Assembly (NCBI GenBank): GCA_964586145.1
Contig: CAZPHH010000004.1
Coordinates: forward strand, 1-64,000
Source: JAFGJQ01 sp964586145
GTDB taxonomy: Bacteria > Planctomycetota > Phycisphaerae > UBA1845
Length of the DNA stretch: 64,000 bases
Reading direction: 5' to 3'
The notes below the pieces were generated by a model. It did no database searches. It was not told where the DNA came from and saw only the letters and a program-made list of their open reading frames with translations. Numbering within the stretch: the first letter of the stretch is position 1; each line of letters begins with the position of its first letter. Shown here in pieces: positions 34,244-42,104 of this stretch. The position numbers and the translations under genes are program-made.

Positions 34244-35419
34244 ATGGGATACGCGTACGTGATTTTTGGAGCGGGCAGGCAGGGCACGGCGGCCATCTAT
34301 GATTTGTTGACGTATTGTCAGGCGGTCCGGGTGCTCGTGGTGGACCCGGATGCTCAGGCGCTTGAGCGAGCGTCGGAGCGTCTCTCCCGTATTGGCGTGC
34401 AACACGAGGAGGCGGTGACGTTTGCCCGCTCGGCCGGCGCCTCGGACCTGCGTGCCATGGATGTGGTGCTGAGCTGCGCGCCGTACCGGTTCAATGCCGA
34501 CCTGACGCGACTGGCGCTGGAGGCGGGCGTTGCGTTCTGCGATCTGGGCGGCAACCCGGACGTGGTGGCCCGGCAGGAGCGCATCGCTCGCGAGAACGGC
34601 GCCGGGCTTCCGGTCGTTCCGGACTGCGGTGTTTCGCCGGGGCTGTCGAACATTCTGGCCGTTCACCTGGCGAGAGAGGAGAAGGCCGATGCAATTCGCG
34701 TTCGTTGCGGGGGTCTCCCCATCACGGAGTCGGCGGCCGACAACCCGCTGAAGTACAAGCTCGTGTTCGATCCGCACGGGCTGATCAGCGAGTACAGCGG
34801 GCGCGTGCCCGTGCTGCGCGAGGGAAGGCTGGAATACGTTGAGGCGCTGTCGTGCATTGAACCTTTTGACGGAGGCCGTCTGGAGGCGTCGCCGACCTCG
34901 AACAACTCGCCGCAGGTCGTCGCATATCTCCGGTCGCTTGGGGTGCGGCAGTACGACTACATGACGCTGCGTTACCCCGGGCACTGGGAGCAGGCCCGCG
35001 CATGGCGGGGCAGGGGCTTTCTCTGCGGAAACGCCGAGGCCGACGCCCGCCTGGCGGAGGAGTTGGCGGCCGACAGCACGCTGCGGTACGACCCGGAGCG
35101 CGACCGCGACCGACTGATCCTGGATGTTCTGGGCTTCGCCTGGGTATCGGGCGCCGAGGCCGGGTTGAGACGATACTCCGGCTTCCACATGGACGTGACG
35201 GCCGACCGGAGGACGGGCTTCTCCGCGATGGAGCTTACCACGTCGTGGGGAGGAACGGTTGTGGCGCACTACCTCGCGATGCATCGCGGAACGGGGCGAG
35301 TCCCGACCGGCTTCGCAACACCGGAGCAATTCATCTCGACGGAATGGGTGGTGGACGAGATGCAGCGCCGCCTGAAAGACACACCCGGCGGGAGGGGAAG
35401 TCACGCAACCGCCTCGTGA
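34244..35419 (+). CDS. Saccharopine dehydrogenase-family protein, lysine 6-dehydrogenase-like
   Basis: A 391-residue cytoplasmic oxidoreductase. The N-terminal Rossmann fold has GAGRQG at 8-13 and ends with 'VVDPDAQALERAS'. Central segments 'VAFCDLGGNPDVVARQERIARENGAGLPVVPDCGVSPGLSNIL' (quoted in parts: FCDLGGN, VVPDCGVSPGLSNIL) match the lysine 6-dehydrogenase/saccharopine dehydrogenase group, as does 'TLRYPGH' near 245. Lysine 6-dehydrogenase deaminates L-lysine to the semialdehyde with NAD; substrate here is inferred from resemblance only. GTG at 34229 is rejected as start because it would contain the GGGAG ribosome site. It has its own promoter and no operon partner. Confidence 0.8.
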   Translation: MGYAYVIFGAGRQGTAAIYDLLTYCQAVRVLVVDPDAQALERASERLSRIGVQHEEAVTFARSAGASDLRAMDVVLSCAPYRFNADLTRLALEAGVAFCDLGGNPDVVARQERIARENGAGLPVVPDCGVSPGLSNILAVHLAREEKADAIRVRCGGLPITESAADNPLKYKLVFDPHGLISEYSGRVPVLREGRLEYVEALSCIEPFDGGRLEASPTSNNSPQVVAYLRSLGVRQYDYMTLRYPGHWEQARAWRGRGFLCGNAEADARLAEELAADSTLRYDPERDRDRLILDVLGFAWVSGAEAGLRRYSGFHMDVTADRRTGFSAMELTTSWGGTVVAHYLAMHRGTGRVPTGFATPEQFISTEWVVDEMQRRLKDTPGGRGSHATAS

Positions 35420-35547
35420 TGGTTGGCAAATGATGCGAAGACGCCATTCCTGGTCGGACGCGGAATTGTCGAGAATCGCAGTGAGGCAATCGGTTGAACG
35501 CGCATGACTTCCGGCGTTCCTGCAAGCGACTTTCTTTCGCGGGGGTA

Positions 35548-35576
35548 TTGACAGCACGAAGGACAGAAGCGATAAC
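35548..35576 (+). promoter_or_regulatory. Strong promoter of the candidate small RNA
   Basis: A perfect TTGACA at 35548-35553, an optimal 17-base spacer and GATAAC at 35571-35576. Start expected at about 35583. It is one of the best sigma-70-type matches in the window and is not next to a coding start. Confidence 0.7.
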
Positions 35577-35582
35577 TGTGCC

Positions 35583-35697
35583 GGAAAGCACAAACAACCC
35601 TGCGGGATTCGCGTCCGCGGGTTCAGATCTTGTGGCCCTTGTGACCTTCCTCTTGTTCCGGCCCGAACAACCTTCACAAGGGCCACTTTTTTGTTTT
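35583..35697 (+). ncRNA. Candidate small RNA of about 110 nt
   Basis: The segment between the promoter and the intrinsic terminator has no usable reading frame. Predicted structure: a 5' single-stranded GGAAAGCACAAAC, then a 9-bp stem AACCC(u)GCGG / CCGCGGGUU with one bulge, a short linker, and the terminator hairpin. The terminator is a 13-bp stem whose interior carries a C/U-rich loop (CCUUCCUC) and a 6-bp apical stem UUGUUC/GAACAA. The UUCCUC tract is complementary to purine-rich ribosome binding sites. It does not match 6S, SRP RNA, RNase P or tmRNA as I know them. Alternatively it is an attenuated leader of the kinase gene 250 bases downstream. Confidence 0.6.
35632..35697 (+). terminator. 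Strong intrinsic terminator
   Basis: A perfect 13-bp stem, GTGGCCCTTGTGA (35632-35644) with TCACAAGGGCCAC (35674-35686), is followed directly by TTTTTTGTTTT. The loop contains a second 6-bp hairpin. On the minus strand there is no U-tract. Confidence 0.9.
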
Positions 35698-35947
35698 CTC
35701 GTTGGGTTCGTACACCAGGCAGGCATCATGGCCACGCGCGGTTCGCTCGACGCGTGCGTGTGGGTACTGTTGCTTTCACAACAGGAAATCGCGTAACACT
35801 TTAACGTCCCAGGGATGGGGACATGAGAGGGTTTTCGTGATACGATAAGTTTGCAGTCTTGGGTTTGGGCAATTCGGTTCATCTCCCCGATCTGGGGGAG
35901 CAGCGCGGTGGGTTGCCGCCATTGGCAATCCGGCGGCCGGCCACGGA

Positions 35948-37810
35948 ATGGCCGCTGACGCTCCTTGGGACGTCGGTCAGCTCGGAGAGCGTGCGGTGAG
36001 AGCCGGGAGACGAGTCATTGGGTTGGCGGTGGGCTTCGGTCTGCTGGGCTGGGGTCTCGCTGCAGCGCTGAACTATTTTTCACTCGACGGGCATGGCGGA
36101 AGTTTCTGGGGTGTCCTGATTGGAACGGTGCCGGCGGGCGCGTTCTATGGGCGGGCCGGGATGGTTGCTCTGTTTGTCGGGTTCGCGTTGCTGGTGATCC
36201 GGGTTCAGCGGGCGGAGTGGAGACGCGAGCGGGGGGGGTCGGCGGTGAAGGGGGGAGAGGCGGCGGGACAGCCCGGCCTCCTGACGCCGATCATTCGTGA
36301 CAGCCCGGCGGTGGCATTTCTGTGGCGGAACGGGGACGGTCGGCCGGTGGAGTTTGTCACGGAGAACGTGCGGCGGTTCGGGTACGAGCCGGAGGACTTC
36401 TATGCGGGAGGAGTTCGGTTCCTCGATCTGATCGACTCGGACGATCGATGGCGGGTGGTGGAGGAGCAGTCGCGGGCGGAGCGAGAGGGCCGCGAGGAGA
36501 TGACGGACATCTATCGGCTGCGGACGCGTTCGGGCGAGGTGCGATGGGTGGACGATCGGACGCGGCTTTGCCGAGACGACGAGGGGCGGGTCACCCATCT
36601 GCAGGGGCTTCTGTTGGACATCACCGACCGCCGGCAGCAGGAGTTGCAGCTTCTGCAGTCTCAGAAGATGGAGGCGGTGGGTACCCTGGCCAGCGGGATC
36701 GCTCACGATTTCAACAACCTGCTCACGGCGATCTATGGGTACACGGAGTTGGCGCGGGCGTCTCTTCCGGAGGACCACCGGGCGGTGGAGCCGCTTCGGA
36801 TGGTGGAGCAGGCGGCCAGCCAGGCCTCGGGCGTGACGCGGTCGCTGCTGACGTTCAGCTGCAAGCACGGATCGCACAAGCAGCCGCTGAACCTGGTGCA
36901 TGTGCTGACGGAGGCGATGCGGCTGCTGCGGCACGTTTTGCCGGCGTCCGTGGAGATCGTGGAGGACTACCGGTCGGACGGGGACGTCTGGGTCCGCGGG
37001 GACGCCATGCAGTTGCAGCAGGTCCTGATGAACCTGGCGCTGAATGCGCGGGATGCCATGCCGGAGGGCGGACGATTACGGATTGCGCTGCGTCGGGATT
37101 GCGAAACGAGAGGAAGTGGACGATCCATCCCCGGGGCGGACGCGAATGGCGCCGTGACGCTGACGGTGGAGGACTCGGGTACGGGGATGTCGCCGGACAT
37201 CCGGGCCCGCGCGTTTGAACCATTCTTCACCACGAAGCCGCGCGGCCAGGGGGCGGGTCTGGGGCTGGCGGTGACGCACGGTGTGGTGACGGACTGCGGG
37301 GGGACGGTGGACGTTGACTCGGCGGTCGGACGGGGGACGAGCGTACGGATTGTATTGCCCTGTTGCGAGGCGGGGCCCGACCGGGTGAAGAGCGAAGAGC
37401 CGCAGGAGGTGGTTGCGGCCCGGGGGGAGACTTTGTTGGTTGTGGAGGACGACGATCACGTGCGGGCGATCGTCACGTCGTCTCTTCGGTCGCGCGGATA
37501 CGAGGTGCTGCAGGCCCGGGACGGGGCGGAGGCGCTGCAGCGATTGCTCGAGAGCACGGAGCCGGTCCGCCTGATTGCGCTGGACCTGGATTTGCCGCGC
37601 ATGAGCGGAGAGGCGTGTTTGCGGGAACTGCGGGATGCGGGGATTCGGATCCCCGTGGTGGTCACGACGGGAAGCAGCGAGCTGGGCGTGGAGTCGTCGG
37701 TTGACGGGGATGTGCATCTGTTGCGCAAACCGTTTCCGATGGCGGACCTGGCGGCACTGATTTCTCGGATCCTGGCCGAATCACGGCGCCCGGTGGGAGA
37801 GCGGATATGA
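35948..37810 (+). CDS. Hybrid sensor histidine kinase with C-terminal receiver
   Basis: A 620-residue membrane kinase. Two hydrophobic segments (about 22-42 and 66-84) anchor it with only a short external loop, so the signal is probably sensed inside or in the membrane. A PAS domain covers about 110-225, a HisKA dimerisation domain carries the phospho-acceptor H253 in 'GIAHDFNNLL', and a HATPase_c domain follows with 'NLALNARDAMPEGG', 'VEDSGTGMS' and 'GQGAGLGLAV'. A receiver domain ends the protein with acidic pocket 'VVEDDDH', phospho-acceptor D546 four residues before Pro 550, and 'RKPFP'. Its stop overlaps the start of the response-regulator gene (ATGA), so the two are translationally coupled and form a phosphorelay. 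Confidence 0.93.
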   Translation: MAADAPWDVGQLGERAVRAGRRVIGLAVGFGLLGWGLAAALNYFSLDGHGGSFWGVLIGTVPAGAFYGRAGMVALFVGFALLVIRVQRAEWRRERGGSAVKGGEAAGQPGLLTPIIRDSPAVAFLWRNGDGRPVEFVTENVRRFGYEPEDFYAGGVRFLDLIDSDDRWRVVEEQSRAEREGREEMTDIYRLRTRSGEVRWVDDRTRLCRDDEGRVTHLQGLLLDITDRRQQELQLLQSQKMEAVGTLASGIAHDFNNLLTAIYGYTELARASLPEDHRAVEPLRMVEQAASQASGVTRSLLTFSCKHGSHKQPLNLVHVLTEAMRLLRHVLPASVEIVEDYRSDGDVWVRGDAMQLQQVLMNLALNARDAMPEGGRLRIALRRDCETRGSGRSIPGADANGAVTLTVEDSGTGMSPDIRARAFEPFFTTKPRGQGAGLGLAVTHGVVTDCGGTVDVDSAVGRGTSVRIVLPCCEAGPDRVKSEEPQEVVAARGETLLVVEDDDHVRAIVTSSLRSRGYEVLQARDGAEALQRLLESTEPVRLIALDLDLPRMSGEACLRELRDAGIRIPVVVTTGSSELGVESSVDGDVHLLRKPFPMADLAALISRILAESRRPVGERI

Positions 37811-38463
37811 ACGGCAACATCCGAGTTCTGATCGTGGATGACCACGCCCTCGTGCGCGGCGCTCTTTCCGAGCGACTGAAGCGCGAGCCGGGGCTGGACG
37901 TGGTGGGCGGGGCCGGCGATGCCGGTGAAGCCATTCGTATGACGCTGGATCACAACCCGGACATCGTCGTGATGGACATCGATATGCCCGGGATGATCTG
38001 CTTCGACGCGGCCCGCGAGATCGCCTCGCTGCGCCCGGAGACGCGGGTCATCTTCCTCAGTGCCTTCCTGCACGACTGGTACATTCAGCAGGCCCTGCAC
38101 GTCAAGGCGCGGGGCTATCTGACGAAGCGGGAGCCGCCGGAGAAGGTGATCACGGCCATTCGCGAGGTGGCGTCGGGGGGCGCCTATTTTTCCGAGGAGG
38201 TGCGGGCGCGCATCGTGGTGGATCGGAACGGGGCGACCCTGAGTGAGGATGCCAAATCACTGGTGTCCACCCTTACCACGCGGGAGGTGGAGGTGCTGCG
38301 GTACATCGCGCGCGGCCTCTCCAAGAAGGAGATCGCCCACATCATGCACATCAGCGCGAAGACCGTGGACAAGCACTCCACGAACCTGATGAGCAAGCTG
38401 CGCATCCACGATCGCGTTGAGTTGGCGCGCTATGCCATCCGCGAAGGGCTGGCCGAGGCCTGA
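37807..38463 (+). CDS. NarL/FixJ-type response regulator
   Basis: A 218-residue two-domain regulator. The receiver has DD at 11-12, phospho-acceptor D57 (four before P61) and 'YLTKREPPEK' near 102. A LuxR-type helix-turn-helix fills about 150-212: 'LTTREVEVLRYIARGLSKKEIAHIMHIS' in parts, then 'KTVDKHSTNLMSKL'. Its start codon overlaps the stop of the hybrid kinase gene by four bases. It converges with the acyltransferase gene, the ends overlapping by 34 bases. Target promoters are unknown. Confidence 0.93.
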   Translation: MNGNIRVLIVDDHALVRGALSERLKREPGLDVVGGAGDAGEAIRMTLDHNPDIVVMDIDMPGMICFDAAREIASLRPETRVIFLSAFLHDWYIQQALHVKARGYLTKREPPEKVITAIREVASGGAYFSEEVRARIVVDRNGATLSEDAKSLVSTLTTREVEVLRYIARGLSKKEIAHIMHISAKTVDKHSTNLMSKLRIHDRVELARYAIREGLAEA

Positions 38464-40280
38464 GCCGAACCGGCCGCCGCCTGCGATCGGTGGTACTCGA
38501 TGAAACGGGCGGCGCCCTCCTTGCCCATGTGACGCTCGAGCAGACGCGGGTCCGTCGTGGTCATGTCGCCGAGCATGAGGCCAACCAGCGTGTTTCCGAA
38601 CGTCGGGTCTCGATGCCAGCTCAGGAACTTCGCGTTGAGCTGGAGATACTGCCGCAGCAGGACGGGGACGCCCTTGCCGTCCGCCTCGATTTCGGAAATC
38701 AGCGCGGACAGCTCCTGCACCCCCTGCATGAGCCGGCTGCCGGTCTCCACCGTGTCCTGACGCGGCCAGTGGGGCGGGTTCTTGGCCTTCACGTGGTAGC
38801 GGCTTGCGGTGATGTGGGAGTGAGCCCGGAGAAACGCCAGCATCATTTGCTGGGAGATGCTCTGGTAGGCGTTGCTGATGCTCCCCGGCCCGAAGATGTA
38901 CTTGTACTGGAGGTTGCGGGCCACGAACTGCCCGATTCCCCGCCACAGCAGCGCCAACGGCGCGTGCTGACGCTGGTACTCCGAGCGCACGAACGAACGT
39001 CCCAGTTCCAGGGCCGGGCTGATCTCCTCCAGCAGATCCATGGGAATGTCGAATAGCGTGCATGTGTACAGGCCGTCGCGCCCGTACCGGGGCAGAATGT
39101 GGTCCGTGCGGCCGATCCGGTAGGCGCCGACGATTTCCTGTTTCTGCGTGTTCCAGACGAAGAGGTGCTCGTAGAGCGAGTCGAACCGGTCCAGATCTAT
39201 GGACGCACCGGTTCCCTCGCCGGCGCCGCGGAACGTCACTTCGCGCAGCCGGCCGATTTCCTGCAGAATGTTCGGAATCTGACCGGCGCCGGCCATCCAG
39301 ACGGAGAAATCGCCGCTGACGGCCAGCCGTTGTGTGTCGTCCAGTGACTCAAGGTCGCCCACGAGCGCGTCGATCGGTACGGCCGGCACGATATCCTTCG
39401 GTGTGGGCAGAGGCTCGGCCAGATGGAGGGCGCGGGGTGGTTTCGCCCGGCCGTCGTGCGGGTCGAGCACATACGTGCGCATCCGGATGTAGTTCAGCAT
39501 GTCCTCGTCGGCGCTGAACGATTCCAGCTTGGCATACGGAATGGGCTTGCCGATGCGGACTCGCATGACTTTCCCGTGGGACCGGAAGAACGTGCGGGGC
39601 AGAAGCAGCGTGCGCAGCCGCTTGTGAATGCGACCGGCCAGGTAGAACCAGAGACTGTTGCGACCCTCGATGAAGACGGGCAGCACGGATGCGTTCGTCT
39701 TGCGAACCAGTCGCACCACGGTGTCGCTCCAGGGCGGATCGGCGAGCCTTCCCGAGCGGAGGTGCAGGTGGGAGACCATGCCCGCGGGTTGAATGACCAG
39801 GGCCCCGCCGCCGCGCAGCAAAGCAATGCTGTCCCGGATGGCGGTCATATTCACGCGGGCCGACTCGGGCCGGCCGAACGGGTCCAGGAAGATCATGGAT
39901 TTGTGCAGGGGCTCGACGGACCGAAGGATGAAGTTCGACCAGCCCCGGGCATCGGTTCGCGCCAGCCGAACGACGCGGGTGAGCGTCAGGCCGTCCAGGG
40001 CCCCGTGCGGATGATTCGACACCACGATCAGCGGTCCGCGGGCGGGGATGCCGGCCAGTTGCTCCGGCGTCACCTCGTAGCGGACCCCTAGCTCGTTGAG
40101 GGTCCGTTCCAGGAAGTCTTCCGGCTCGGTCCGTTCCATGATCCGGGCACAGCAGCGGTTCGCTCCGTCCAGGTGCAGAAGGGCGGCCAGCGGTCGCTTC
40201 AGCAGCCGGAAGAGAAGACGAGGCAGCGTGCCCTTGAACGGACAGGTCAGCGTGAATGGTTTGGGGTCTGGCTGGGTCAA
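38430..40280 (-). CDS. OlsF-like bifunctional acyltransferase (ornithine lipid synthesis)
   Basis: A 616-residue fusion. Residues about 20-270 are a lysophospholipid-acyltransferase domain with 'VVSNHPHGALDG' near 87-98 (the NHPxGxxDG form used by hemolysin-type members) and 'ALLRGGGALVIQPAG'. Residues about 345-600 are a GNAT-like N-acyltransferase of the OlsB type: 'LREVTFRGAGEGTGA', 'EIVGAYRIGRTD', 'ALELGRSFVRSEYQ' and 'YIFGPGSISNAY'. The arrangement fits OlsF, which makes ornithine lipid in one protein: the C-terminal half N-acylates ornithine and the N-terminal half O-acylates the product. The only upstream start in the open frame is TTG; sequence before the first internal ATG looks conserved, so TTG was kept. 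A strong promoter lies 90 bases upstream. Confidence 0.82.
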   Translation of the reverse strand: MTQPDPKPFTLTCPFKGTLPRLLFRLLKRPLAALLHLDGANRCCARIMERTEPEDFLERTLNELGVRYEVTPEQLAGIPARGPLIVVSNHPHGALDGLTLTRVVRLARTDARGWSNFILRSVEPLHKSMIFLDPFGRPESARVNMTAIRDSIALLRGGGALVIQPAGMVSHLHLRSGRLADPPWSDTVVRLVRKTNASVLPVFIEGRNSLWFYLAGRIHKRLRTLLLPRTFFRSHGKVMRVRIGKPIPYAKLESFSADEDMLNYIRMRTYVLDPHDGRAKPPRALHLAEPLPTPKDIVPAVPIDALVGDLESLDDTQRLAVSGDFSVWMAGAGQIPNILQEIGRLREVTFRGAGEGTGASIDLDRFDSLYEHLFVWNTQKQEIVGAYRIGRTDHILPRYGRDGLYTCTLFDIPMDLLEEISPALELGRSFVRSEYQRQHAPLALLWRGIGQFVARNLQYKYIFGPGSISNAYQSISQQMMLAFLRAHSHITASRYHVKAKNPPHWPRQDTVETGSRLMQGVQELSALISEIEADGKGVPVLLRQYLQLNAKFLSWHRDPTFGNTLVGLMLGDMTTTDPRLLERHMGKEGAARFIEYHRSQAAAGSAQASASPSRMA

Positions 40281-40369
40281 GGAGAAATCAACCGTCCTTT
40301 CCCGACGCCGGGCGGAGGCTGGCCTTCACGAGGCATGGACACACGGAGAAACACTCCGGAAGATACAGG

Positions 40370-40399
40370 ATCATAGACGGCGGCGTCCGGCATTGTCAA
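40370..40399 (-). promoter_or_regulatory. Promoter of the OlsF-like gene
   Basis: Minus strand: perfect TTGACA at 40394-40399, 18-base spacer and TATGAT at 40370-40375. Start near 40363, giving a leader of about 83 bases before the TTG start. Confidence 0.7.
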
Positions 40400-40469
40400 C
40401 AAATCATCTGGGGCGCCTTCTTTGCAGTGCGAAGGGCGTCCCGGCCTCGAATCCTTGACAGTCTCGGCG

Positions 40470-41807
40470 TCAGAAAGTGGCCGTCAACGTCTGAAAGCCG
40501 CGTCTTGCGGAGACTCCCTCCTGCATCCGCCCCGCGTCACCCAAACGACAGAGATCCAGCAGGGAGGGGGCGAAGACCCGCTGCAACCGGCTCCGAGGTG
40601 CCGCGTTGGCGGCTCGAACGGCCATGGCCACGCACGGTGTGCGCCAGCCGTATCGCACTTGCCCGGTGTGGGCCAGGAACAGGGATTCCAGGTGGCTCAG
40701 CAGGGGGTCTCCCCAGTTCAGGCGCTCCGGCCGGGGCGGGACCGGGGCGGGCGCCACGTCGTTCATGCAGATGGGCGGGTGGAACGTCACATGGATGGTC
40801 GTNNNNNNNNNNNNNNNNNNNNNNNNNNNNNNNNNNNNNNNNNNNNNNNNNNNNNNNNNNNNNNNNNNNNNNNNNNNNNNNNNNNNNNNNNNNNNNNNNN
40901 NNGGACGGACGAGAACGAACTGCGGGTCCCGTTCGGCCGACCGGGGAAAGTACAGCCCGGTGGCCCAGACTCCGAACAGCAGCCCTCGCAGCGCCTCGGT
41001 CACGACGGGGAGGTCGTACGTCGGGTGCCGGTGAGACAACGCAAGGATGATGTTGTGCCTCGTGCCGCCGGTGCGCGGGTCAAAGAACTCCGGGTCCGAC
41101 AGCACGCCGGCGGGGTCGTGTCGTTCGACGACGGGCCCTTCGCCCGGCGTCAGGCGGCGAAGCACTCCGCGCGAGATCATCTTGTGCGCGTGTTCGAAGA
41201 AGGCGGCCCGTCGGTAGGGCAGGCCCGGGATGATTCGTCGCATGCCATGATAGCAGAAGAGCGGCAGCAGACCGCGCCACGGGCCCGCCGTCAGGGGGCC
41301 CGGAACGGCTCGCTCGAGTTCGTTGAGGAGCTTCTGCGCGAGGCGGGGGACGATCTGCGCGGCCCGGAACGTGCCGCCCCCTTCGGCCTGCAGAAGCGCA
41401 TCCGCGACGGTCAGCGCGCTGTAGTAGAACTCCTGGGCGGCGCCTTCATGCTGCATTTCCCGCCTTGTGCCGGCCCACGGATCCGTCTGCCGCAGGGCGT
41501 CCGCCAGCCGCCGGAGGCGGACCAGCCCGGGCGGGATCGCCCCATGCGTGTGTGCCAATGCGTCATGCCATCGCTGAAGCGTCGCCAGGTTGTAGGCGAC
41601 GTCGTGCAGGAACTGCTCGCGGAAGGAGCGTCGGTACTCGACGAGGAGCGCGTCGCGCTCCGGATCGGCGTCGATGCGCGATCGCAGGGCGGCCCGTCTG
41701 GCGAGTTCCCCAAGCGGCGTGAAGGCCTCGGGCGGCGTGATGCGCGGCACGACCGGCCCGCGGCCCGGTGCTGGGGCGTCTGATCGGGATGGGGTCCGCG
41801 CGATCAC
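40470..41807 (-). CDS. Acyltransferase-like protein interrupted by an assembly gap
   Basis: The two sides of the gap read in compatible frames and look like one protein of around 440 residues. The upstream part is Arg/Leu-rich and ends with 'HNIILALSHRHPTYDLPVVTE', which could be the histidine motif of a PlsC-like acyltransferase; the part after the gap begins 'TTIHVTFHPPI', like the substrate-channel strand of such enzymes, and ends with a C-terminal segment I do not recognise. The start is uncertain: no ATG exists in the first 200 codons of the open frame, and the GTG at 41807 was chosen as the most plausible. It precedes the OlsF-like gene on the same strand, supporting a lipid role. The frame across the gap is not proven. 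Confidence 0.55.
   Translation of the reverse strand: MIARTPSRSDAPAPGRGPVVPRITPPEAFTPLGELARRAALRSRIDADPERDALLVEYRRSFREQFLHDVAYNLATLQRWHDALAHTHGAIPPGLVRLRRLADALRQTDPWAGTRREMQHEGAAQEFYYSALTVADALLQAEGGGTFRAAQIVPRLAQKLLNELERAVPGPLTAGPWRGLLPLFCYHGMRRIIPGLPYRRAAFFEHAHKMISRGVLRRLTPGEGPVVERHDPAGVLSDPEFFDPRTGGTRHNIILALSHRHPTYDLPVVTEALRGLLFGVWATGLYFPRSAERDPQFVLVRXXXXXXXXXXXXXXXXXXXXXXXXXXXXXXXXXXTTIHVTFHPPICMNDVAPAPVPPRPERLNWGDPLLSHLESLFLAHTGQVRYGWRTPCVAMAVRAANAAPRSRLQRVFAPSLLDLCRLGDAGRMQEGVSARRGFQTLTATF
40803..40902. other. Assembly gap (100 N)
   Basis: Exactly one hundred undetermined bases inside the acyltransferase-like gene; real size unknown. Confidence 0.99.
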
Positions 41808-42024
41808 GCGGCCAAGGTACCGCGGATCAGACGCGCAGGGTAGTCCGACGGGCAACGGCCGAGCGGGGTCCTGGAATGCTGATCGGTAATTCGGCCCCCC
41901 GGTCAAGGGGATAGAAAGGGCCCGGGCCGGCCACACGGCCGGTCTGTCTGCCGAAAACGCGGCCACACCGATTTGTCTCCGGCTCGCGGCCTCGGTGCAG
42001 GGCGACGGCGTGGCCTTTTCTGCA

Positions 42025-42053
42025 TTGTCGCGAGGGGGCGGTATTGATACAAT
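42025..42053 (+). promoter_or_regulatory. Promoter of the beta-helix protein gene
   Basis: TTGTCG at 42025-42030, 17-base spacer and TACAAT at 42048-42053. Start near 42060. An AGGGGG ribosome site stands five bases before the ATG at 42105. Confidence 0.65.
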
Positions 42054-42104
42054 CGGCATGGTGGATTTGAGCCAAACATTTTCTCGGCATGGAAGGGGGC
42101 TGAT

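Larger units (their letters stand above)
35420..35947. other. Long intergenic region with a candidate RNA unit
   Basis: 528 bases between the lysine dehydrogenase-like gene and the histidine kinase gene. The centre holds a promoter, a transcribed segment and an intrinsic terminator, listed separately. Near the kinase gene there is a 6-bp hairpin (CTCCCC-GATCTG-GGGGAG, 35883-35900) and TACGAT near 35842 as a possible -10 box. No coding region is convincing. Confidence 0.6.

Noticed and set aside
35494..35796. 100-codon open frame over the candidate small RNA
   Set aside because: It crosses the promoter, transcript and terminator hairpin, has no ribosome site and no family features; the transcription signals explain the segment better.
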